From: Muscardinus avellanarius
Lineage: Eukaryota > Chordata > Mammalia > Rodentia > Gliridae
NCBI GenBank assembly: GCA_963383645.1
Contig: OY726559.1
Span: 107,780,735-107,844,734, forward strand
Direction: 5' to 3'
Length of the DNA: 64,000 nt
Shown: positions 44,500 through 53,954 of the stretch, in pieces
How positions within the stretch are numbered: the stretch's first letter is position 1
How the letters are laid out: each line of letters opens with the position of its first letter
Program-made: the position numbers and the translations under genes
The notes under the pieces: model-generated
The model's database searches: none
The model's input: the letters and a program-made list of their open reading frames with translations, nothing else
What the model was told of the DNA's origin: nothing

Positions 44500-44737
44500 G
44501 AGGCACAGTGTAGCTACGAGGCAGACTATAGTTCTACTTCCTGGGATCCAGTCCTGCCTTTGCTGTATGACCTTAAGCAAGTGACACATCTCTGTGCCTT
44601 GGTTTTCTCATTGGCAAACGCAGAGGGGAAAAAAATGGTTCCTACCCCATCAGATTATTGTGAGAATTAAATAAAATAAGTCAGACACTGAAACCAATGT
44701 CTGGCAGCTAGTGAGTGCTTAATAAACCATTCCCATT
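44500..44737 (+). mobile_element. MIR SINE, nearly full length
   Basis: 'ctgtatgaccttaagcaagt', 'gtgccttggttttctcattg' and 'agattattgtgagaattaaa' to 'gtgagtgcttaataaa' follow MIR from core to 3' end. Confidence 0.85.
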
Positions 44738-46296
44738 TTTACCAAACTCTGTCCTCTGGTGTCAAAGTCCATCTCTGTTACCTCCATACATACATAACTC
44801 CTTTCTGATTCCCCTCTGCTCAGCCTTTTCCCTTCCTCAGATCAGAAGCATTTATATTTCAAACTCTCAAATTCCACTGGAAATTCTGACGAGGCTCATC
44901 AGAACCACTATGGCAAAAACTAAGACTAGTGGCCAATGAACGGACTAACAAGTGTTTCACTTTCCATAGGAAAAACAAGCGTGTTTTCCAAGTCCGTCCA
45001 CCCTGCCTCATAGAAATTAAAGTCCCCGAGACCCTGGCAAGCATGCGCTTCTTCTCACTGGTCTTAACTTTGTTCTTTATTTAGTGAAGGTGATATTTGC
45101 CTATAGAAACGGTTCTATCATCCCCACCAACAAAGATCCCCTGAGCGTTTATTTTATAGTTGAGTTGAGTTTGAGAGAAGTTTAGTTAGAGAGAAGTTCT
45201 CTCTAACTTCTGTAGTTTGGTTTTCGCATGCTGACCAGTTTGGCCAGCAACACTTTTCCTGAGCACCTATCTTGAGCTGAGCCTTGTGCTAAATACTGAG
45301 ATTCAAAGATAGGTAAGAAGTGGTTCCTGACATGGTGGCCGGGGCACTGGAGAGGCAACTGCCCTCTGGAAGGGAATCCACTTGTCCCTGTGAGTCTCCT
45401 TGCCTGAGGAAATCTGACATGGGGGCAGAGTTGAAACCCTCTTGCTGCACTCACGTCTCTGATTTAGGCTCATGAAAGAGGCCATGAAGCCGGATAGACT
45501 CATAGATGGGGTCACTGCCAAGACAAGGACAGAGAAGACGGTGTGTGAATGTTCTATCAAGTGCCACACTTGGGAGAAACCCTGCCCTTTTGAGCCCAGA
45601 ATGGGGAGACCGTTTTCTAGGTGAGAAACCTGGGTTGCCCCTGGCAGGACTCGAAGCCCAATAGACTTATTCTCTTGGCAAAATGGCAACTTCCTGCTTC
45701 AAAGCAAATAGGTTTAAAAAGCTGATGGAAATGTTTCTGAGGGTGGGTTAGCTTTCCAAAAGCTCCTATGAAAGCTTTGATAACTGTGAAAGAACCAGAA
45801 ACAGATGATTAAGTTTCCTACAAAATATACAGGGTTTGAAAATTAAGCAAATAAGATTTAAAATACAAAAATTCAAAGGAAGAAGGAATAAAAGGTTTGA
45901 TGATTGCTCCAGTCAGAAGCCCTGAAGGGGGGCTCGGGATGCTCTGCCCAACACCTCGCCCTCTCAGGTCTTCCATTTCCTAAATCCATGGAGCCTTCAA
46001 TGGAATCAAGTTTTCTAAGTTCTACTCCGGCCTTCTCTGAAATGTGAGCCATAAAAGGCACGACATCCTCCGTTAGTTGCACGGTCTGTTTCTCTACATG
46101 TGCCTCATGCACTGCTGTCCCACAGGACACAGCCCCACGGCTTGCTCACTCAGGCCTCCCTGCCAAGGAGGCCCAGCAATACTGCGCAGAAGCCCTTCTG
46201 TCCCTTAGGGCCCCTCCAATGGGTAACCCCTCCTTTGCAAACATTTTTTTTTTTACCCTCTTTCAACCAGGCTCCTCACCCAGCCCAAAAACTGCA
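44738..46296. other. Low-copy DNA, with a MIR trace at 45248-45300
   Basis: 'gagcacctatcttgagctga' near 45261 is an antisense MIR piece. Open frames of up to 128 residues at 45203-45689 (minus) have no motif I can recognise. No splice-supported coding was seen. Confidence 0.4.
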
Positions 46297-46510
46297 CTTT
46301 TTAGTACTAAGGATGGGACCCAAGAGGCATTCTACTTCCAAGCTACACCCTAGCCCTTTCTTTTTATTTTGAAACAGGGTTTTGCTAAGTTGCTGAGAAT
46401 CTCTACATTTCTTGAGGGTATTGCTAAGTTGCTGAGGCTAGCCTCGAACCTGTAATTCTCCTCTTTCAGCCTCCCAAGTACTGGGATTACAGGTATGTAC
46501 CACTTGCATA
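46297..46510 (-). mobile_element. Diverged dimeric SINE, minus strand
   Basis: 'tagtactaaggatgggaccc' to 'gggattacaggtatgtacca'. A partial internal duplication of the 'gctaagttgctgag' segment occurs near 46385 and 46421. Confidence 0.8.
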
Positions 46511-48507
46511 TAGCAGCAACTGCAATTTCTATTATGTGGCTTCAGACAGCTGCCACCAAAGGAAAACCCTAGTTACCCACAAAGCAAAGAATGGACAAAG
46601 GCTGGTGAGCACCTTTGAGAATTAAGTCTACACTACACTTCAACCCTGCTACACAAGTCCAAGAGACATTGTTGGCACTGTATTCTAGGAGAATGGTCTC
46701 CTCTCCAGCAAAGCATGACATGCACAGTATCCTGCTGCACCCATCTATGGCCCTGCCTCCCCACAAGTAGCCTCATACATTGCTGGCCACACTATCCAGG
46801 AGAGGGAGGTACGCACACACACTGCAATCTGAGTGGACGGAAGAGCATCCTGCAATCTCCATGGGAAAAACTCAAATCTAGAATGACCTACATGTTAGTC
46901 TAGATTTGATATCGGCAGGTAAGTATATTCCATGGAATGTTTGAGGTATTATGCAAAAGTAAGGTTCTCTGCTTGAATGAATTTGGAATGTCTGAGAGCA
47001 TGTAGTAAGCTGTTTCTCATGACAAACTTCCAAAGTGAGAGAATAGCTGGGGATAGTGGTTCCCAGACTCATTCAACCAAGGAACCTATCTTCAGAAAGC
47101 ACCTTAGCGGCTTTCTGAGAAACACAGAAAACAAGAAAAATGTATAGTTTCCTGACTCTTTTCAAATAAATGGTACCGTGTCCACTTCAATTGACTACCT
47201 TATTCCAAATCTATTATAGTATCTCCGCACCAATTGTCCTTAGTGTAAGAGCCCTGAGCGGATTCCAGGAGGTCTGTGGATACCTTGAAACTGCATGCAG
47301 AACTGATTTTATGTATGCATTCTTAGGAGAGGGGCCTTCAGATTTGAGGAAGAATTAATGACTTCAAAGAAAGGCAAATCCCCTAACATATACTATCTTT
47401 TTAATACCTCAGTACAGGTGAAAGAAGGTAAGAAGGAATTCCTTTCCCGCTCAGATGAACAGGGACACAGAAGCAGACTCAAGATCACAAGTGTTTGTTT
47501 TAATATGATCATCCACTCACCTCTCCCATGGTGAGTAGCGTTCTTAATTTGGTCCAGGATCCTTTCCTAGGTAGGGTATGGAATTACCACTTTGAAAAGT
47601 GTGATAGAGCATTTAAGCCTCATGATGAGAATTCTACTTTCCAAGGCCCTTGCCCTCCTCCATTCCATTGACAGGCTGGCTGGCAAGGGTGCGCATGGTG
47701 GATCCATCGGAGGGGCCGCAGATGCCTTCAGGCAGCACAGAAATGGGTCTTATTGTACAGGAAAAGGAGCCAAGATAAAACGAGTGGGTTCAAAAGATCA
47801 AGATGCATTTTCATTGATCTTGGATGTGTAAGAGCCACACCATCAATCACAGTCGTTCAAAAATTCCTATTAATGACCCAGAGTGCTGGGCTCCCATATG
47901 GTTTGTCTTTGCAACATTTGGTCTCGGGCATCTCTTTAGAATCAGCACGAGAATCTGTCAGGGTCAGATCCAAACCCACGCCTGCTGCCTCGCTCCTGCA
48001 GCAGTGTGTAGGAAGGAAGGAGGAACGTGGACTCCAATCATGCTGCAGATGGGGAGGTATTCAGAGGCCAACTAAAGGAGAGAGTGGACTGACAACCCCT
48101 TACTCCTGAAAGAGAGATGAAGCAAGGGTCAGCCACACAAAAGAGACAGGTTCTGGGATCATGGTGAGGAGCAACGAGCCCGGGTGTGCTCGTGGAGTGG
48201 TCCCTGGCACAGAAGTCGAGGGTATTTGATGGGCTGTGTGTTTAGGACACATCAATAGGAACTGAGAGAGCATCCGGAGGGAGGAAAAGGCCTTCCTTCT
48301 TGCTCCCTCCTGACCTCACCAAAGCAACACAGTGCACACCCAAGTGACACAGGAAGAAGAAAGTCCCCTGCTGAGTAATCGAGTATGGAAACTGCTAATC
48401 ATGGGTGGCAACTGAGGGCTGGAAATGGCAAGTGTGGATTCAAGGTGTGCAGTACATAAAGTACACAGCAGATTCAAAAATATGCTATGAAAAATTATTA
48501 TAAAATA
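46511..48507. other. 2 kb of low-copy DNA, no gene seen
   Basis: Two overlapping plus-strand frames (118 and 83 residues, 47753-48109) lack motifs. No repeat was recognised. It is the longest repeat-poor stretch in the middle of the window. Confidence 0.4.
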
Positions 48508-48690
48508 TAACCTGGGCATGGGAGCATATGCTTGTGCTAGGCAAGCTAAGACAGAAGGAGGTTGCAGGCCAGCCTCAGCAACTTAGTGATGCCTTGTTTC
48601 AAAATTAAAAATTAAAAAAGGGCTGGAAGTATAGCTCAGAGATAGAATGCTCCTGGGTTCAATCACCAGTTTGAAATATAAAGAGAGATA
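48508..48690 (+). mobile_element. Diverged dimeric SINE
   Basis: 'cctgggcatgggagcatatg' to 'ttcaatcaccagtttgaaat', with a deletion in the left half. Confidence 0.8.
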
Positions 48691-48814
48691 AAATAAAATA
48701 TAGCATATAGTAAAATATAGCATTATTAATTTCACATGATTTACACGCTATAGTGACAATATATTTATAATGGGTAAAATTAAATATGTTACTGACATTA
48801 ATTTATCTTGTTTG

Positions 48815-49015
48815 GACAGAACTAGGAGGTGGAACCCAGGGACATTCTACCTCCAAGCTACACCCCCAGCCCTATTTTTTATTCTTTATTTTGAAACAAG
48901 TTGTCACTAAGTTGTGGAGGGCCTAAGTAGCTGAGGCTGGCCAAGGACCTGCAATTCTCCTGTCTCAGCCTCCCAAGTCCTGAGATTACAAGTGTGTACC
49001 ACCACACCTAGCTCT
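48815..49015 (-). mobile_element. Dimeric SINE, minus strand
   Basis: 'aggaggtggaacccagggac' to 'gtgtgtaccaccacacctag'. Confidence 0.85.
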
Positions 49016-49109
49016 AATTGATCTTTTTTAATGCCACTACTAAAATAATCAAAATCATATACACAAGTCAGTCACATTATACTTCTATTGGACAGTGCTA
49101 GTCCAGAGC

Positions 49110-49510
49110 ACAGCTGTACCAGTTTCTCAGTAAGAAGTACCACAAAATAGGTGGCTTAAAGCAAAAGAAATATATTTATGTGCTCACAGTTCCAGAGGCC
49201 GGAGATCTAAGTTAAGGTGTCAAAAAAGCTATCATTTCTTCTGGGATGTTTCGAGGGAGACTCTGTTCCATGTAACTCTCTTTGTCTCGGTGGTTGTTGG
49301 CAATCCTTGGGGTTTCTTGATTTGAAAAGGCATCACAATAATCTCTGTTTTCACTGTCCTGTGCCCTTATATTAACAGTGGGTCTCTATGTCTGTTTCTC
49401 TTCTTATAAAAATACCAGTCATATTGGATTAGGACACCCTGCTCCAGGATAACTTCATCTTAACTAATTATATCTGCTTAAAACCTATTTCCAAACAAAG
49501 TCATATTCTT
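49110..49510 (+). repeat. Old mammal-wide repeat, left part, split by an L1 insertion
   Basis: 'accacaaaataggtggctta', 'tgctcacagttccagaggcc' and 'taccagtcatattggattag' to 'atttccaaacaaagtcatat' match a very common mammalian repeat. It continues at 51972 with 'aacttccagaaaggacatga'. 'acaaagtcatattctt' at 49495-49510 is the left target-site duplication of the L1-ended insertion that splits it. The family name is left open. Confidence 0.65.
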
Positions 49511-49688
49511 TATTATTATTATTATTATTATTATTATTGGTGCACTGTATTCATACATCATAGTGAGATACAAACTTTTGTAGACATACATGCACACATC
49601 GTCCAGTCAGCCCCCACCCGATCCCCACCCCATTCTCTCCCCATCCCTCCCTCCCATGCTTGGCTTAGTGGTTGACATCTAGTATTAT
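49511..49688 (-). mobile_element. L1 3'UTR end of the insertion
   Basis: An (ATT)n tail (49511-49538) is followed by 'ggtgcactgtattcatacat' and 'gcttggcttagtggttgaca'. This matches 22770-22910 and then stops. Confidence 0.75.
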
Positions 49689-50347
49689 AGCAATTTATCC
49701 AAAATTAACAATGATAATTTCACATAACAGATTCATTTGTCTGATACCAAGCTTTTGATGACTTAAAGATAACATTTCAATATTTCTTTTTGCTTTCTTT
49801 CTTACCAGAGAATATTTTTTTTCTATTTTTTAGGTGAAACTATCATATATTTATATATTTATTTTTCAGAAAAAAATCTATCCTAATATGGAATATGGAC
49901 TCTAGATACCCAAAACGATCTTGAAAAAGAACAAAGCTAGAAGATATATATTTTCTGATTTCAAACCATATAAAGCTACAATAATTGAAACAGTGTAGTA
50001 CTATTCTAAAGGCAGATATATAAACCATTGGAGTTAAATAAAAGCCTAGAGATAAATTCTTCCATATGTTGTCAAGTTATTTTTGACAAGGTTTCCACGA
50101 ACATTTGGTGGTAGAAATAATACTCTTTTAACTAAATATTGTTGAAAAATAATAATTACATGGCCGGGCGTGGTGGCGCATGCTTGTAATCCCCGCACTT
50201 GGGAGGCAGAGACAGGAGGATCGCGCAGGTTCGAAGCCAGCCGCCCGCGCTGGCTTAGGAGACCCTGTTTCCAAATAAAAAAATGTAAAAAATAGGTCTG
50301 GGAGTGTAGCCCGGAGGTAGAAGGGCTTCCAGGAACCCCAGTACCAC

Positions 50348-50393
<46 letters not shown>

Positions 50394-50812
50394 TACATGG
50401 AAAAGAATAAAATTTGACCCTTACGTATTCCCATATACAAATATTAACTCAAAATATATAAAAGACCTAAATATAAATCTTAAGACTATAAACTTTTAGG
50501 AGAAAATCTGGGTCATAAAACCTCACAACATTGAAATTGGCAGTGATTTCTTGGATATGATTTCAATGGCACAGGCAACAGAAGAGTATACAAACTCCCT
50601 AAAAAAAAAAATATATTGTATATCCAAAGACAATGTAAACAGAGTTAAAAGTTACTAATAGAATGGGATAAAATATTTCCAAATGCTATATGTGAAGGTA
50701 TATTCATATTACAACTAGAAATCCTAAAAATTAGCAACAATAAAAGCAAACAATACAATTTAGAGATAGGTAAAAGACTAACATAAATAATGAATCTCCA
50801 CAGATAACCAAT
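49689..50812 (+). pseudogene. Old L1 ORF2 fragment in inverted position, SINE-interrupted
   Basis: Plus-strand L1 ORF2 C-terminal sequence can be followed from about 49870: 'gaacaaagctagaagatata', 'caagttatttttgacaaggt' and, after the SINE, 'ggcagtgatttcttggatat' and 'atggcacaggcaacagaaga'. Stops and indels are dense, so it looks older than the flanking ORF1. It has no poly(A) tail and no duplication of its own. It ends abruptly at 50812, three bases from the stop codon of the flanking ORF1 (which runs on the other strand). Confidence 0.7.
50164..50387 (+). mobile_element. Young SINE of the subtype with (TAA)n tail, 13-bp duplication
   Basis: 'ccgggcgtggtggcgcatgc' to 'ggcttccaggaaccccagta', close to the subtype consensus, with a (TAA)n tail. 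It is flanked by 'aataattacatgg' at 50151-50163 and 50388-50400. Confidence 0.93.
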
Positions 50813-50813
50813 C

Positions 50814-51918
50814 TTAGTTGTCTGTTGGATGGAAAATCTTATTTCTCTGGTTCTGGTGTGTGTTACCTATTTCTTCTTTGTAGTTAATTTCTTTGAGTAT
50901 TTTCTCTAGCGCTGGTTTTGAAGACATAAATTCCTTCAGTTTCTGTTTGTCATGGAAGCTTCTTATTTCCCCATCTAATTTGATAGAAAGTTTTTCTGGG
51001 TAGGAAATTTTTGGCTGGAAGTTGTTTTCTTTCAGAGTTTGGAATATGTTACTCCAAGCCCTTCTGGCTCTCATGACTTGGTTTGGGAAGTCTGGAGTGA
51101 TTCTAATTGGTTTGCCTCTGAATGTCACTTGGCCCTTTGCTTTTGTTGCCTTTAAGATTCTCTGCTTGGCTTCCACATTGGTCATTTTGACAAATTATGT
51201 GGCGTGGGGATCCTCTTCTCCAATCCTGTCTAAAGGGAGTTCTATAAGTTTCCTGGACCTGTGTATCAACCTCTTGCTCTATGTTTGGAAAATTTTCTGC
51301 TATTACTTCCTTGAAGAGATTGTTGATCCCTTTGGTTTCATCTTCTTTTCCCTCCTCTATTCCAATTATTCTTAGGTTAGCTCTCTTAAAATGGGCCCAT
51401 ATTTCGTCAATATCAGATTCCTGCTGTCGGATATTTTTTTCTAGATTAGAAACTATGTGTTCATTTTTGGAATGATCATCTTCTAAGAGCGAGATTCTGT
51501 TCTCTGTGTGGTCTAATCGGTTGTTTGTGCTTTGAATTGAGGCCTTTACTTCATTAATTGCATCCTTTATCTCTTTTTGGCTCTCTCTGAGTTCTTTTCG
51601 AAGCACCTCTATTATTTCTACAGTTATTTTCCTGATTTGATCTTCTAGAAATCTCTGATTTTCTGTTTTATCGGGTTCTGATGTTGTGGGGTTGTGGGCA
51701 TTCATTGCTCCATTGTTATTCCTCTTTCCCATGATTTTGGAAGTTTGTGCCTTCTCTGGGTTCTTCCTTTGGGTCACTATGACTTCACTTAAGGTGCTCT
51801 GGATCTCGAGTCTGTAGTATCTCAGACCCACTACTCCTTTACTGGGTTGTATCACAGAGTCTCCAACCCAGAGAGTCGATAGAGGCTGCTTTAGACTGTG
51901 GGGGTTGCCAGGTTGCAC
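50814..51918 (-). pseudogene. L1 ORF1, intact except for one frameshift
   Basis: This is the L1 RNA-binding ORF1 protein gene. Reading leftward, the likely start is the MGKR methionine near 51735 or one slightly upstream. There is a hydrophilic N-terminus, a long coiled coil ('NNRLDHTENRISLLEDDHSK'), and an RRM-like region with 'NLRIIGIEEGKE'. The C-terminal domain has 'ETYRTPFRQDWRRGSPRHII', 'TKAKGQVTFRGKPIRITPDF', and ends HPTDN-stop at 50814-50816. The frame breaks only once, in the 'tgacaaattatgtgg' region near 51192. The copy at 9374 has one A fewer there, so a single-base insertion is the likely cause. Near-intactness points to a fairly recent L1 family. As written it cannot make a full protein. 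Confidence 0.88.
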
Positions 51919-51955
51919 GTTCTCCTATGGTGTGATATCTCTGCCACCGCCACTC
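51735..51955 (-). mobile_element. L1 5'UTR remnant upstream of ORF1
   Basis: 'actcctttactgggttgtat' (51833) matches the subrepeat at 10001 and 10135 of the other copy. The element ends in this subrepeat, next to the right target-site duplication. The stretch downstream of about 51735 could include the first ORF1 codons if an upstream start is used. Confidence 0.65.
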
Positions 51956-52130
51956 ACAAAGTCATATTCTTAACTTCCAGAAAGGACATGAATGGGTGTG
52001 GGGGCATTTTTCAGCCCAGTACAATACATTTTTCAGCCCAGTCCCCAAAACTGTTCCTTCAGTTTAGCCTTCCCACTGTGGACAAAGGATCAATTGTAAA
52101 TTTAGGGGAAATCTACTCATATAAGCAAAT
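51956..52130 (+). repeat. Right duplication and right part of the split old repeat
   Basis: 'acaaagtcatattctt' (51956-51971) is followed by 'aacttccagaaaggacatga' and 'gggggcatttttcagcccag', the end of the repeat begun at 49110. 'catttttcagcccagtac' is itself partly duplicated at 52007 and 52026. Confidence 0.65.
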
Positions 52131-52335
52131 CTCTCCTTAAAAACTTTTAATAAATGTGTGTGTGTTTAAGTAATGCATTTATGAATGACACAGAGGCTGT
52201 CTATTTTCAACCCAGGGAGAGAGGAACATTGAGAAGGTCTTCTGCTATTCTTCTTCTGGTCCAAGTCCCAGGATTGGGAATCAAAACAAATGAACAGAGT
52301 ATCTTAGTTGGTGAGAAATTTGAACAATTGGACAA
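52131..52335. other. Low-copy DNA, nothing recognised
   Basis: Only short chance frames occur. Confidence 0.4.
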
Positions 52336-52651
52336 TGTTATGTTTTGGATGCGTTTAAATTTTGTTCCCAAAAGTTCCTATGTTGAAAGTTGATTTTCCA
52401 TGTAGCAATGATAGCATGGACCTTTAAGAAGTGGGGCCTAGCAGGAGGTCCTTATGTTAATTTGGGAAGTGTTCTCAGAACAAACTGTGGAATGCCAGCC
52501 TCTCTGACTTTCTGCTTTGATATGTGGTCTCTCCTCCCTCAGGTGCTCTACCATCTGCCATGGGCCCTCATCAGAACTGGTGCTATGCTATTTGGATTCC
52601 CAGCCTCCCAAACTGTGAGATAAATAAATCTCTTTTTAATAAGGTTATCCT

Positions 52652-52870
52652 AAGCCAGATGTGGTGGCACATATTTATAATTTCAGTATTTGGAGCCAGG
52701 CGTGGTGGTGCACGCTTGTGGTTCCAGTACTTGGGAGGCTGAGACAGGAGGATGGCGCAGCCTCAGCTACTTAGTGAGGCTTTCAGCAATTTAGTGAGAC
52801 CCTGTTTCCAAATAAAATACAAAATAGGTCTGGGAGTGTAGCCCAAAGCCTCTGGGTTCCATCCCCAACA

Positions 52871-52919
<49 letters not shown>

Positions 52920-53141
52920 AAAAATAATAATAATAATAATAATAATAACAATAATAATAATAATAATTTCAGTATTTGGGAAGTTGAGACAGGAGGATCG
53001 CAGGTTCAAAGCCAGCCTCGATAACTTAGCAAGGTTCTCAGTGATCTGATGAGACCATCTTTCCAAATAAAAAATGAAAATCAGGCTGTGGATGTAGCTT
53101 GGAAGTAGAATTCCCATAGGTTCCATCCCTGGTGTCAAAAA
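52652..53141 (+). mobile_element. Outer SINE inserted in the LTR
   Basis: The left end 'aagccagatgtggtggcaca' runs to 52693. The rest resumes at 52980 with 'gaagttgagacaggaggatc' and ends 'ttccatccctggtgtcaaaa'. Confidence 0.87.
52694..52962 (+). mobile_element. Inner SINE with (CA)n(TAA)n tail, 17-bp duplication
   Basis: 'agccaggcgtggtggtgcac' to 'ttccatccccaacaccac', then (CA)n at 52872-52914 and (TAA)n to 52962. It is flanked by 'ataatttcagtatttgg' at 52677-52693 and 52963-52979. Confidence 0.93.
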
Positions 53142-53205
53142 ATAAGGATATCCTGCCTCAGGTATTCCGTTATAGTAACAAAAGAGCAGACAAATGAATG
53201 TTATG

Positions 53206-53914
53206 TAGAGAGAAGGAAATGGACAATGCGCTACCTGACTACATGCAGCCATCCAGGTGACGCCCAGGGCACCGAGGCCCACTGTTAATCAGACCTAAAT
53301 TGTCTGGGAAAAGAACAAGAGCTTCAGCAATGCCCAGTTCTAATAGCCCAACAGAGAAAGAAGGTTCAGAGGAAGCCTGAATTAGAAACACTTGCCGTTT
53401 CTCATTAAGCCCAAGAAAGTTATTTATTTTGTTTTTCCCAGACTGTTTTATTTGGCAAATCCTAAGAAATGGCATCCTCTTTTCCCATGGTGCTTGAAAC
53501 TGCCTGTTTGTTTTTGCAATTGGCCGTTTTACAAGTAGGAGTCATGGGCACTAACACTGAAACCTGGTGAGCACGGTGCTCTGCTGAAATAGAGAGCTTG
53601 GGTGAGTCAGCTGGGCGGCAGGAAGGCTGCCTGAGGATGCCCAGGCGCTCCCATCCATCTGGCTGGATGCTACTGTTTGCAGTTCTGCCAATGAGACTTC
53701 CAAAGTCCTCCTTCCTCACTGTACATGGAGAATCCCTAAGTTAACAGTGGATTTGCTACTGGTGTCTCCTGCATCCCCAGCAAGTCTCTGTCAACGTCAC
53801 CATACTCCTATAGATCCTGGTGTCCTAGGAGCCTCCTATTCAGCCTATGTGTGTGTATTTAATGAGTGATAGAAAAGCATACTATATACTTTCATTGTTG
53901 GCATAATTATATAA
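53206..53914. other. Low-copy DNA, no gene seen
   Basis: Minus-strand frames of 78 and 85 residues lack motifs. Confidence 0.4.

Positions 53915-53954
<40 letters not shown>

Larger units (their letters stand above)
49511..51955 (-). mobile_element. 2.45-kb L1-ended insertion with an inverted L1 core
   Basis: The L1 3' end with a (TTA)n-type tail is at the left (49511-49688). L1 ORF1 and part of the 5'UTR are at the right (50813-51955). Both are on the minus strand. The 16-bp 'acaaagtcatattctt' flanks the whole (49495-49510 and 51956-51971). Where ORF2 should be lies 49689-50812, which contains plus-strand old L1 ORF2 plus a young SINE. The 5' end is truncated inside the 5'UTR repeats. Confidence 0.75.
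52336..53205 (+). repeat. MaLR-type LTR, split by nested SINEs
   Basis: It starts 'tgttatgttttggatgcgtt'. The body has 'ttaagaagtggggcctagca' and the polyadenylation region 'aaactgtgagataaataaat'. The 3' end resumes after the SINEs with 'gcctcaggtattccgttata' near 53155. The SINE block is flanked by 'ataaggttatcct' (52639-52651) and 'ataaggatatcct' (53142-53154). Confidence 0.72.

Noticed and set aside
45203..45689. Minus-strand frames of 83 and 128 residues
   Set aside because: They show no recognisable protein family, and their edges do not look like splice-bounded exons.
47753..48109. 118-residue plus-strand frame
   Set aside because: It has no motif, and a second overlapping frame is equally open. 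There is not enough evidence for a gene or exon.
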